This document shows, in pieces, positions 57,202 to 64,000 of a stretch of 64,000 nucleotides of DNA. A program made the position numbers and the translations under genes. Numbering within the stretch: position 1 is the stretch's first letter; each line of letters opens with the position of its first letter. The notes beneath the pieces were generated by a model, which was not told the origin of the DNA, searched no databases, and saw only the letters and a program-made list of their open reading frames with translations. The DNA is from Flavipsychrobacter sp. (GTDB lineage: Bacteria > Bacteroidota > Bacteroidia > Chitinophagales > Chitinophagaceae): assembly GCA_016786565.1 (NCBI GenBank), contig JAEUVY010000049.1, positions 57,637 to 121,636 of the forward strand, given 5' to 3'.

Positions 57202-57233
57202 CAAATATAGTGGAATAGGCAACTACAGCAAAA
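57202..57233 (-). promoter_or_regulatory. Promoter of the BatA-like/pseudo-PyrC/DUF4199/purN operon
   Basis: TTTTG (57233-57229) and TATATTTG (57209-57202) on the minus strand are separated by 19 nt. The -7 box ends 5 nt before the GTG start, predicting a leaderless or almost leaderless mRNA. Confidence 0.65.
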
Positions 57234-57343
57234 GTTAAAACATATTGTAATGTGGTGTATCTGGTGGGCGTGCAACCCATGCGCTGTTGTTACAAAAATG
57301 CAAATCACCCGCAGCGGGTGACCACCCCCGCCGGGCACGCGGC

Positions 57344-57351
57344 TACATTTG
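57344..57351 (+). promoter_or_regulatory. -7 box of the TonB-type receptor gene
   Basis: TACATTTG matches TAnnTTTG, 17 nt before ATG 57369. No -33 TTG at the right place. Confidence 0.45.
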
Positions 57352-57368
57352 GTTCATAACATTTAACC

Positions 57369-59822
57369 ATGAGCAAACGACTGATCTTTCTGTTTTCGAT
57401 CTCCCTTCTTTTAGCGCTTAAAGTAGCTGCAAAGCCCGCCGGTATTGGGGGGCGCGTCATTGACGCATCCGGCCAACCTGTATCTCTGGCCAGTGTCCTT
57501 CTGCTGTCCGCAACGGACTCTTCCCTTGTCAGTTCCACCCTCACCGACCAAAAGGGGGAGTACGATCTCACCCCGTCTCCGGCAGGCAGTTACTTGCTGC
57601 GGGTGTCTTATATAGGATACAACGACAATATATCTGAGCCTTTTCTGTGCGATGGTCATGCCGTTATCCGGCCCGATGTCATTTTGTCTTCATCAGGCAA
57701 GGCGCTGGCCGAGGTCTCGGTGCGGGCATCTAAACCCTTTGTAGAGGTGCATGCCGACAAGTTGGTAGTGAACGTGGAGAACAGCATTGTGAACGCCGGG
57801 TCCAACGCGCTGGAGGTGCTGACGCGGTCGCCCGGTGTGTACGTGGACAATAATGACAATATCCTCTTCAAAGGGCGTCCCGGTGTCACCATCATGATCA
57901 ATGGAAAGATACAGCCACTGTCAGGTCAGGAACTGGCAGAAATGCTGCGCAACCTGCCGGCAAATTCTGTAGAGGCGATTGAGCTGATCTCCAACCCATC
58001 GGCAAGATATGATGCCGCAGGTAGTGCGGGTATCATCAACATCCGTTTGAAGCGCAACAAAAAGAAAGGCGTGAACGGATCGGTGAATGCTGCCTATGCA
58101 CAAGGTGTGTACCGGAAGATGAACGGAGGCTTCAATCTTAATTACCGCAACAAAAAGGTAAGCCTGTTCGCCAACTACAACCACAGCGACCGTCAGGGGT
58201 TCAACGATCTGAAGCTTGACAGGAATTTCTTCAATGGCAACACCTTTGCCGGTGCATTCATTCAGGACAATCAATACCTGTATAATGTGCTGTCAGACAA
58301 TGGAAGTCTGGGCCTCGATTACAGCTTGTCGTCGCGCACCACAGTGGGTATTGCCGCTACGGGCGAAACAACTTCCTTCAAGCGCACGGGTTACAACTAC
58401 TCCCGTATCATCGATTCGGCAACCGGTCAGCAGCTCAGCCATTTTGTGACGGAGAATGCCGCGCCTAATATCTGGAGCGGGCGCAGTGTAAATCTGAATC
58501 TGAGACACAAATTTGACAGCGCAGGACGATCTCTTTCGGTTGATGCCGACTACGCGGGTTATCCCGGTAGTGGCACACAGGACTACACAACGAATTACTA
58601 CAACGACCTGCCCGATGGTTCGTCAGTGCTTTCGGGCAGGTTGCCGGCAGTATTCCGTGGCGATCTCACAGGGCTCACACAGATACGGTCGCTGAAGGCG
58701 GATTATGCTACACCTCTCTTCAAGGGGGCAAAGATGGAGCTGGGTGCCAAGACCAGCTATGTTACCTCCGACCACGATCTGGCATTTTTCAACTACCGTT
58801 CGGCTACATGGATCACCGACAGCCAACGCACAAACAATTTCAAGTATCGCGAGCATATATTGGCCGCCTATGCCAACGGAAACATGGACCGCGAAAAATG
58901 GAGCGCGCAGGTGGGCCTCAGGTGGGAGCAGACTATAGCCAGCGGTGATGCCGTATCTCCTGCAAAAGACTCTTCGTTCACGCGCAGGTACGGGCAGTTG
59001 TTTCCGTCCTTCTCAGTGCAGCGGCATCTTACGTCAACGCATGATATTGGTCTGTCGCTCAGCCGGCGCATAGAACGTCCCAATTATGATCAGCTCAACC
59101 CCTCAACCTACTACCTCGATCCCACCACCTACAAGGCGGGTGATCCGTACCTGAATCCTGCCTTGTCTTACAACGCCGAGCTGTCGCATGTCTTCAGGCA
59201 GCGGTTGGTCACCACACTCAGCTACGCCTACACTTCATCGCCAATTGTGGAGGTGATACAGCCCAGCGCTACCGAGAGTCGTGTTACGGTTCAGACACAA
59301 AAGAACCTTTCGGGTCTGTCGTGGTATGGGGGCAGTGGTGCTTACCAGTTCAGGTTCGCTAAATGGTGGAGCAATACCACCAACTGCAATGTGTATTACG
59401 CGCACTACAACGGCAACATAGCCGGCACGCCGCTCAGCAAGGGTAGGGTGTCGTTCGACATAAATACTTCCAACAGTTTCATTCTACCTAACGACTGGTC
59501 TGCCGAATTGGGTGGCAACTATCACGCACCGCAGCAATACGGATACATGGTAGACAAGCCCACCTGGATGGTGAACTGCGGTGTGCAGAAAAACCTGTTC
59601 GATAAGAAAGCAACCATAAGGCTGAATGCTACAGACCTGTTCTGGCGCGGATACCCGAGGGCAACATCGGAATATACCGGGTATAAAGAATCGTTCGTTG
59701 CACGGCGCGATACCCGCCAGGTGGCATTGTCGGTTACATGGCGTTTCGGTACCCGTTCACAATCGCAGCAGCGCAGCGGTGGTGCCGAGGACGAAAAGCG
59801 CAGGGTAGGTCAGGGTGCCTGA
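57369..59822 (+). CDS. Outer-membrane beta-barrel (TonB-dependent receptor-like) protein
   Basis: The 817-residue protein has a signal peptide (1-21, KVAA|KP) and a CarboxypepD_reg-like domain (about 25-105, IGGRVIDASGQPVSLASVLLL). A plug domain follows (about 115-225, with SPGVYVDNNDNILFKGRPGVTIMINGK and ISNPSARYDAAGSAGIINIRLK), then a 22-strand-type barrel of the OMP_b-brl_3 family ending near KESFVARRDTRQVALSVTWRFG. It would import an unknown ligand or act as a surface porin. No SusD partner follows, so it is not a classical Sus pair. A moderate terminator lies at 59874-59905. Confidence 0.9.
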   Translation: MSKRLIFLFSISLLLALKVAAKPAGIGGRVIDASGQPVSLASVLLLSATDSSLVSSTLTDQKGEYDLTPSPAGSYLLRVSYIGYNDNISEPFLCDGHAVIRPDVILSSSGKALAEVSVRASKPFVEVHADKLVVNVENSIVNAGSNALEVLTRSPGVYVDNNDNILFKGRPGVTIMINGKIQPLSGQELAEMLRNLPANSVEAIELISNPSARYDAAGSAGIINIRLKRNKKKGVNGSVNAAYAQGVYRKMNGGFNLNYRNKKVSLFANYNHSDRQGFNDLKLDRNFFNGNTFAGAFIQDNQYLYNVLSDNGSLGLDYSLSSRTTVGIAATGETTSFKRTGYNYSRIIDSATGQQLSHFVTENAAPNIWSGRSVNLNLRHKFDSAGRSLSVDADYAGYPGSGTQDYTTNYYNDLPDGSSVLSGRLPAVFRGDLTGLTQIRSLKADYATPLFKGAKMELGAKTSYVTSDHDLAFFNYRSATWITDSQRTNNFKYREHILAAYANGNMDREKWSAQVGLRWEQTIASGDAVSPAKDSSFTRRYGQLFPSFSVQRHLTSTHDIGLSLSRRIERPNYDQLNPSTYYLDPTTYKAGDPYLNPALSYNAELSHVFRQRLVTTLSYAYTSSPIVEVIQPSATESRVTVQTQKNLSGLSWYGGSGAYQFRFAKWWSNTTNCNVYYAHYNGNIAGTPLSKGRVSFDINTSNSFILPNDWSAELGGNYHAPQQYGYMVDKPTWMVNCGVQKNLFDKKATIRLNATDLFWRGYPRATSEYTGYKESFVARRDTRQVALSVTWRFGTRSQSQQRSGGAEDEKRRVGQGA

Positions 59823-59873
59823 TAAGATATTTCCCGCCTCCAATTAGCAAGTGAGCTGTATCTGTTACAGCGC

Positions 59874-59905
59874 AGCCTCCGGTCTCTGTCCAACAGCCGG
59901 GGGCT
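59874..59905 (+). terminator. Probable terminator of the TonB-type receptor gene
   Basis: AGCCTCCGG (59874-59882) pairs with CCGGGGGCT (59897-59905), one wobble, 14-nt loop, followed by TTTTC. Confidence 0.5.
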
Positions 59906-59917
59906 TTTCTTTGTCTG

Positions 59918-60259
59918 CTATGGATTATTCAGAAATGACTCTACTTCTGATTTGAGGGTTGGTAAATGTCGCACTATGATTCCCCAGATCACTTCGTCAG
60001 AAACTGTATCATAGCCATGGATGATCCTGTTACGTGTATCCACAATTTTCCGGGAACTTGTGAACGTCAGCGTACTATCAGAATTAAGTATCCGGTTCAT
60101 AGCCTCACCAATTATTTCCAGGTTGCGCTCAACCGCCCGCTTGGTTTTGAGGCTTGAACTGTACTCATTGAAGTCTCTCCTTGGTCCGTCAAAATAGCTT
60201 TCGATCTCATTGATCGAATTGAGGATATCCTAGAGCCAGGTCTTTGTCTCAGTTCGCAT
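59918..60259 (-). pseudogene. HEPN toxin (HepT-like) interrupted by an in-frame amber codon
   Basis: This is the HEPN half of a MNT/HEPN toxin-antitoxin pair. Reading from ATG 60259, which overlaps the antitoxin gene by 11 bp, gives MRTETKTWL, then TAG at codon 10 (60232-60230), then an uninterrupted frame of about 103 codons with the HepT features AVERNLEIIGEAM and the ribonuclease motif RNRIIHGY, which fits Rx4HxY exactly. No ATG, GTG or TTG occurs between the stop and codon 46. The rest is intact, so the mutation is recent, a sequencing error, or suppressed. HEPN proteins are RNases held inactive by the MNT partner, so losing the toxin is tolerable. Confidence 0.8.
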
Positions 60260-60551
60260 AAACTACTTGGCGGGAGTTGTTTATGTTCTCTTTGAAGAAT
60301 GGGTTTCTTATCGCGGTCTCCTCTATCAGGTCTACAGGCCTTTTTAAAACCTCTTCCAGCGAGAATTTGAGATCAAAGTAGTTGTCAGCGTAATCATTGA
60401 CGGGCATTTGTGCGAAGTCGACGATCATGTCTACATCGCTTTGTTCGTTGAACTTGGCAGACAATACGGATCCGAACGCATAAAGCCGTTTGACTTTATG
60501 CGTCGCGCAAAGCTGCCTGATTTTGTCTATATGTTCGTCAATGATGGACAT
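60249..60551 (-). CDS. Minimal nucleotidyltransferase antitoxin (MntA-like)
   Basis: The 100-residue MNT-domain protein has the signature GS-x10-DxD in YAFGSVLSAKF...SDVDMIVDF, with the fold's later acidic residue near RPVDLIEE. MntA antitoxins AMPylate the tyrosine next to the Rx4HxY motif of the partner HepT and so block its RNase activity. It starts 21 bp downstream of the gltX stop on the same strand and overlaps the HEPN reading frame by 11 bp, the standard order. It appears intact while the toxin is broken. Confidence 0.88.
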   Translation of the reverse strand: MSIIDEHIDKIRQLCATHKVKRLYAFGSVLSAKFNEQSDVDMIVDFAQMPVNDYADNYFDLKFSLEEVLKRPVDLIEETAIRNPFFKENINNSRQVVYAN

Positions 60552-60572
60552 ATACGTTTATGCTAAGATAAA

Positions 60573-62105
60573 CTATAATTGATTAGGCAACAATTGTTCC
60601 AGTGCCTGATTGATGCGTTTCAGTGTTTCTTCCTTGCCTATCAGTTCTGCAATGGCAAAAACACCGGGGCCATATTTACCACCCACCAGCATAATGCGGA
60701 ACGGCAGCATCAGTTCTCCTTTCTTCAGGCCATGTTTTGTAGCGTGTTCGTTGAAGGAAGCCTCCATGTCGGCCTGGTTCCAGGTAGACGCGTTGGTCAG
60801 CTCTGCAGCCCATGCCGCGAAGAATTGCTGCTTTTGGTCGTTCCATTTTTCCAGAATCGCACCTTTCTCTCTCAGCTCAGGCGTTTCAAAGAAGAAGTGG
60901 CCCTGCTCCCAGAAGTCGGGCAGCAAGGTGCAGCGGTCTTTTATCAGACCCACTACTTTCACCAGCAGTTCTTTGTTGGTCACCACGCCTCCTTCTACAA
61001 TGAAGGGCCATGCAAGTTCTGCAAGTGTTTCGTTGTCGGTCTTCTGTATATATTGATGGTTGAACCACTTAGCCTTTTCAAAGTCAAATTTGGCACCGCC
61101 TTTGTGCACGCGTTCTATCGAGAATTTGGCTATCAGTTCCTCCATCGAGAAGAGTTCCTGCGCGGTGCCGTCGTTCCAGCCCAGCATAGCCAGCATGTTC
61201 ACAAAAGCTTGCGGCATAAAGCCCATTTCGCGGAAGCCGCGTGTCTCTTCGTTCGTCTTGGGGTCGGTCCAATTCATGGCAAACACCGGGAAGCCCAGCC
61301 TGTCGCCATCGCGTTTGCTCAGTTTCCCGTTTCCGTCCGGCTTCAGTATCAGCGGCAGGTGCGCCCACTGTGGCATGCGGTCTTTCCAGCCCAGGTATTC
61401 CCACAGCAGCACGTGTACCGGTGCGCTTGGCAGCCATTCTTCACCGCGGAATGCGTGTGTGATCTCCATCAGGTAGTCGTCTACCACCACAGCCAGGTGG
61501 TAGGTAGGCATCCCGTCGGCTTTCAGCAGCACTTTGTCATCTACCAGCGAGCTGTCGAAGCTGATCTCACCGCGTATCATGTCGGTGAGGGTCACCGTTG
61601 TATGCTCAGGCATTTTGATGCGCACCACATAAGGCGTGCCTTCAGAGATGAGGCGGGCGGTCTCTTCCTGACCCAGCGTCAGTGAGTTGCGCATCAGCAT
61701 GCGGGTATTATGGTCATACTGGGCGTTGGTATATTCGTCTTTGCGGTGGTCTTTCCGCATCTTTTCAATTTCTTCAGGCGTATCAAAGGCGTAGTAAGCA
61801 TGTCCCGAATCCAGCAGCATCTGCGCGTAATGGTGGTACATTTCTTTGCGCTCGCTCTGGCGGTAGGGGGCAAAAGGGCCTCCCTTCAGCGGGCTTTCGT
61901 CCGGTTCCAGTCCGCACCATGCCAGGCAATCCATTATATATTTTTCGGCACCCTCCACAAAACGGGTCTGGTCGGTATCCTCTATACGCAGGATAAACTC
62001 ACCCTTGTTGGCACGTGCAAATAAATAATTATATAATACAGTCCGCACACCACCCAGGTGAAGGCCACCCGTAGGGCTCGGCGCAAATCTTACTCTTACT
62101 TTCAT
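60573..62105 (-). CDS. gltX: Glutamyl-tRNA synthetase
   Basis: GltX charges tRNA-Glu. The 510-residue class I synthetase has the HIGH-type motif PSPTGGLHLGGVRTVLYNYLFA (HLGG form), FILRIEDTD, and the KMSKS-type loop GKLSKRDGDRLGFPV. The C-terminal anticodon-binding helical domain is complete. ATG 62105 is the family start and lies 5 nt after a -7 box. The MNT antitoxin gene follows after 21 bp and may be read on the same transcript. Confidence 0.97.
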   Translation of the reverse strand: MKVRVRFAPSPTGGLHLGGVRTVLYNYLFARANKGEFILRIEDTDQTRFVEGAEKYIMDCLAWCGLEPDESPLKGGPFAPYRQSERKEMYHHYAQMLLDSGHAYYAFDTPEEIEKMRKDHRKDEYTNAQYDHNTRMLMRNSLTLGQEETARLISEGTPYVVRIKMPEHTTVTLTDMIRGEISFDSSLVDDKVLLKADGMPTYHLAVVVDDYLMEITHAFRGEEWLPSAPVHVLLWEYLGWKDRMPQWAHLPLILKPDGNGKLSKRDGDRLGFPVFAMNWTDPKTNEETRGFREMGFMPQAFVNMLAMLGWNDGTAQELFSMEELIAKFSIERVHKGGAKFDFEKAKWFNHQYIQKTDNETLAELAWPFIVEGGVVTNKELLVKVVGLIKDRCTLLPDFWEQGHFFFETPELREKGAILEKWNDQKQQFFAAWAAELTNASTWNQADMEASFNEHATKHGLKKGELMLPFRIMLVGGKYGPGVFAIAELIGKEETLKRINQALEQLLPNQL

Positions 62106-62110
62106 GGCGC

Positions 62111-62143
62111 CAAAATTAGTCCGAAATCGCCAATCGGGGTCAA
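62111..62143 (-). promoter_or_regulatory. gltX promoter
   Basis: TAATTTTG (62118-62111) matches TAnnTTTG and leaves 5 nt to the gltX ATG. A TTG lies 22 nt upstream (62143-62141), one base beyond the usual spacing. Confidence 0.5.
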
Positions 62144-62246
62144 TAATACATATTGTATACGTTTGGTATGTTTCTATGGGTCATGTAAGGGTAATTTGCT
62201 ATTCGATATCTTGGCAGAAAACGTTCGGAAAAACGAAAAGTTTCCC

Positions 62247-62254
62247 TATCTTTG
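62247..62254 (+). promoter_or_regulatory. -7 box of the tRNA-Trp/secE/nusG transcript
   Basis: TATCTTTG matches TAnnTTTG. A TTCG (62224-62227) lies 19 nt upstream as a weak -33. Transcription would start near 62260, about 45 nt before the tRNA. Confidence 0.6.
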
Positions 62255-62265
62255 CAGCGTTCCGC

Positions 62266-62297
62266 AAAAAGTCAAAAGGATTTTCTTTTGACTTTTT
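62266..62297 (+). other. Perfect 13-bp hairpin at the 5' end of the tRNA-Trp/secE/nusG transcript
   Basis: AAAAAGTCAAAAG (62266-62278) pairs perfectly with CTTTTGACTTTTT (62285-62297) around a 6-nt loop. It begins within about 10 nt of the predicted transcription start, and its 3' arm ends in five T. It could be an attenuator-like terminator, a 5' stability stem or a processing signal. Confidence 0.7.
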
Positions 62298-62304
62298 GAT
62301 TTAT

Positions 62305-62375
62305 ACGGGCATAGTTCAATGGTAGAATAGAGGTCTCCAAAACCTTCGATCGTGGTTCGAATCCGCGTGCCCGTG
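62305..62375 (+). tRNA. tRNA-Trp (anticodon CCA)
   Basis: The 71-nt cloverleaf has acceptor ACGGGCA/TGCCCGT (62305-62311 with 62368-62374), D arm GTTCAATGGTAGAAT, anticodon stem GAGGT/ACCTT with loop CTCCAAA, and T arm with GGTTCGAATCC. The discriminator base is G at 62375; the CCA tail is not encoded. tRNA-Trp just before secE-nusG is the usual place in Bacteroidota. Confidence 0.95.
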
Positions 62376-62399
62376 CAAACTTGACCTTCGGGTCACTTT

Positions 62400-62457
62400 G
62401 GTTAATTGGACAGTAGGTATATCCGGGTCTGACCCGAATCCTGTTGTCCTGTTAACC
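62400..62457 (+). other. Long nested stem-loop between tRNA-Trp and secE
   Basis: Four successive helices pair: GGTTAA (62400-62405) with TTAACC (62452-62457); GGACA (62408-62412) with TGTCC (62445-62449); AGG (62415-62417) with CCT (62440-62442); CGGGT (62424-62428) with ACCCG (62432-62436). The interior loops are small. A short UUCG tetraloop hairpin (TGACC-TTCG-GGTCA) precedes it at 62382-62395. It is probably an RNase cleavage structure that separates the tRNA from the mRNA, or a regulatory leader. Confidence 0.75.
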
Positions 62458-62487
62458 ACTTAACATTTAACCTTTTAACTGAAACAA

Positions 62488-62685
62488 ATGAGCAAATTAG
62501 GCAGTTACGTTCAGGAGGCATATGATGAGTTATTACACAAGGTTAGCTGGCCGTCATGGGACGAGTTGCAGCAGACCACCATCATCGTGCTTGCAGCCCT
62601 CGGTCTCGTCACAGTTGTGATCTGGGGCATGGACATCGCTTCAGAGGCTACTCTGAAATTCGTTTACAACATACTCGGTAATTAA
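62488..62685 (+). CDS. secE: Preprotein translocase subunit SecE
   Basis: SecE is an essential inner-membrane part of the SecYEG channel. The 65-residue single-span form has the conserved amphipathic helix AYDELLHKVSWPSWDELQQTT followed by one membrane helix (about 31-48). Size is normal for Bacteroidota. It lies 2 bp before nusG, the usual partner. Confidence 0.96.
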   Translation: MSKLGSYVQEAYDELLHKVSWPSWDELQQTTIIVLAALGLVTVVIWGMDIASEATLKFVYNILGN

Positions 62686-62687
62686 TA

Positions 62688-63278
62688 ATGGAAACCATGA
62701 GTGAAGCAGTAATTACTCCGGACCAGAAACCGGCTCCAGATACCAAGTGGTACGTGATCCGCGTGGTAAGTGGAAAGGAAAGAAAGGTGAAGGAGTATCT
62801 TGATAAAGAAGTAAAGATCAATAATTGGTCTAATTCTGTGGTTCAGGTACTGTGCCCGGTAGAAAAAGTGTTTAAAGTGCAGAACGGCAAAAAAGTACTG
62901 CGCGAAAAAACGCTCTTCCCCGGTTACATACTCCTCGAAGCTAACGACGGCAAACTGACCGATGACATCATCCATACTGTAAAGAATGTTACGGGTGTTA
63001 TCCATTTCCTCGGTAAAGAAAATCCCACAGCCCTTCGTAAATCTGAAGTGAACAAGATGTTCGGTAAGATGGACGAGGTGAGCGAGCAGGGTGTAACCTA
63101 TGCCGAACCATACATCGTTGGTGAGACCGTTAAGATCGTTGACGGACCTTTCAACGACTTCAATGGTACTGTGGAAGAGATCAACCAGGAGAAGAAGAAA
63201 CTAAAGGTGGTAGTGAAGATCTTCGGTCGCGCTACACCGGTGGAACTCAACTACATGCAGGTAGAAAAGATCGCCTAA
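62688..63278 (+). CDS. nusG: Transcription termination/antitermination factor NusG
   Basis: NusG binds RNA polymerase and links it to Rho or to the ribosome. The 196-residue protein has the NGN domain ([19 protein letters not shown], and [14 protein letters not shown] with the RNA-polymerase-binding region) and a C-terminal KOW domain ([37 protein letters not shown], ending [12 protein letters not shown]). ATG 62688 follows the secE stop by 2 bp; a second ATG three codons on is also possible. A classical terminator follows at 63302-63332. Confidence 0.97.
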   Translation: METMSEAVITPDQKPAPDTKWYVIRVVSGKERKVKEYLDKEVKINNWSNSVVQVLCPVEKVFKVQNGKKVLREKTLFPGYILLEANDGKLTDDIIHTVKNVTGVIHFLGKENPTALRKSEVNKMFGKMDEVSEQGVTYAEPYIVGETVKIVDGPFNDFNGTVEEINQEKKKLKVVVKIFGRATPVELNYMQVEKIA

Positions 63279-63301
63279 ATACACAATTATCATATTTCCC
63301 G

Positions 63302-63332
63302 GACCGCATCTTACTGATGCGGTCTTTTTTTT
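63302..63332 (+). terminator. Terminator of secE-nusG
   Basis: GACCGCATC (63302-63310) pairs perfectly with GATGCGGTC (63316-63324) around a 5-nt loop, followed by eight T. Confidence 0.9.
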
Positions 63333-63390
63333 ACGCTCAGTTATAGCCCTATAGATTTGTGCCCCGTGTTTTGCAATAATTTTGAGCGGA

Positions 63391-64000
63391 ATGACGAACC
63401 ATAGACGATCAGCAGTACTGCCTCATTTACCTGTCGAAAGTTGCCCGGCAAATGTTTTTGTAAAAAATCTGCTTTCTCGCTGCCGGAAGGGGGAGAGCGA
63501 TCCGTCTATCGTCATCATGAACAGTGCTGCCGAAGTATCGTCTGTACTCAAAAGCATGTCGCCCTTCCTGCCATCAGAATTGGCGCTGGGGCAGCTGTCT
63601 GCTGCCGAGCGCTCTATGTCCGATGTTAGTTTTCGCTATGCGGTAGTGTACAAAGATGGTCGTCCGTTACTGTTCAGCACCTTTCAGGTATACACACTTA
63701 CCGCACGCAACTTCAATCTCCACCGAGAGCGCACTTTCGTGAAGCACATATTGGGACTGTTTCTCGACCTGCGTCGCATAAAGGTTGTGGTATCGGGTAA
63801 TGCACTTCGCACCGATATGCCTTGCTTCTGCTATGATCATAGCGAGCTGCCTGCAGGTCAGGCGCTGGAGCTGGTAGCATCCATTGCCGATACCATTGCC
63901 GACCGGGATGAGGCCTGTGCTGTGATACTGACAGGAACCGGAAATGCAGGCGCAGCCACACAACGCAAGCTCGCCACATTGGGCTATCAGATGCCGTGGG
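63391..64000 (+). CDS. Unknown protein, 3' end outside the window
   Basis: An open frame from ATG 63391 runs through the window's right edge (at least 203 codons). The translated part has a mixed fold with segments such as SFRYAVVYKDGRPLLFSTFQVYTL and ...IKVVVSGNALRTDMPCFCY...AVILTGTG, with a GNAT-like flavour (beta-rich core followed by LELVASIADTIADRDEACAV). I do not recognise a named family with confidence. An in-frame ATG 42 codons on (at 63517) is an alternative start. It is separated from nusG by the terminator. Confidence 0.7.
   Translation, partial: MTNHRRSAVLPHLPVESCPANVFVKNLLSRCRKGESDPSIVIMNSAAEVSSVLKSMSPFLPSELALGQLSAAERSMSDVSFRYAVVYKDGRPLLFSTFQVYTLTARNFNLHRERTFVKHILGLFLDLRRIKVVVSGNALRTDMPCFCYDHSELPAGQALELVASIADTIADRDEACAVILTGTGNAGAATQRKLATLGYQMPW

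Noticed and set aside
60579..61685. Open frame of 368 codons on the plus strand
   Set aside because: It is antisense to gltX; the composition is Phe/His/Gln-rich and no start signal is present.

Overview
The window looks like a piece of a Bacteroidota chromosome, most likely a Chitinophagaceae-type member of moderate GC. Four things point there: two giant secreted repeat proteins with C-terminal type IX secretion (T9SS) sorting domains; a CarboxypepD_reg-like/TonB outer-membrane receptor; BatA, DUF4199 and pseudo-dihydroorotase family proteins; and many promoters of the Bacteroidota form TTG-N19-21-TAnnTTTG. No rRNA, prophage or CRISPR array was seen. One tRNA (Trp, CCA) is present.

Layout. 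1-7.1 kb: partial hemN, scpB, a secreted M28 peptidase, a tiny Ala/Pro/Glu-rich lipoprotein, an aminomuconate-semialdehyde-type aldehyde dehydrogenase and ribD. 7.3-15.7 kb: a 16-repeat T9SS protein, a GH3/beta-lactamase-fold fusion and an aminopeptidase P. 15.9-19.9 kb: gcvH-vanZ facing a gyrB / hypothetical / DUF721 cluster. 19.9-24.1 kb: a gene-poor accessory stretch with a lipoprotein, a REP-associated tyrosine transposase (RAYT), at least five intact REP-like palindromes and a 125-bp tandem duplication that carries the last codons of the RAYT. 24.1-42.4 kb: a vWA protein coupled to a GNAT, a polysaccharide deacetylase, an IcmF-type fused acyl-CoA mutase, yicC, an EnvC-like protein with a degenerate LytM domain, pyrG, a class D beta-lactamase, lpxD, a SAM-hydroxide-adenosyltransferase relative and a GT-C/TPR membrane protein. 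42.4-51.5 kb: the second giant T9SS protein, asnB, a sugar-nucleotidyltransferase and a glycosyltransferase. 51.5-59.8 kb: bioA, then on the minus strand BatA-like, pseudo-dihydroorotase, DUF4199 and purN, then the TonB-type receptor. 59.9-64 kb: a MNT/HEPN toxin-antitoxin pair whose toxin carries an amber codon, gltX, then tRNA-Trp, secE and nusG, and a partial unknown gene.

Most genes are housekeeping or cell-envelope. Several are tightly coupled: TAATG overlaps join gcvH/vanZ, 16979-17659/DUF721, vWA/GNAT, TPR/SAM-hydrolase-like and DUF4199/purN; an ATGA overlap joins the nucleotidyltransferase and glycosyltransferase.

The points most worth following are: the RAYT/REP locus with its duplicated gene tail; the interrupted HepT toxin beside an intact MntA-like antitoxin; four genes whose -7 promoter box ends only 4-5 nt before the start codon, which predicts leaderless mRNAs; the structured leader of tRNA-Trp-secE-nusG; and three enzyme-family proteins (EnvC, dihydroorotase, SAM hydroxide adenosyltransferase) lacking their families' usual catalytic residues.
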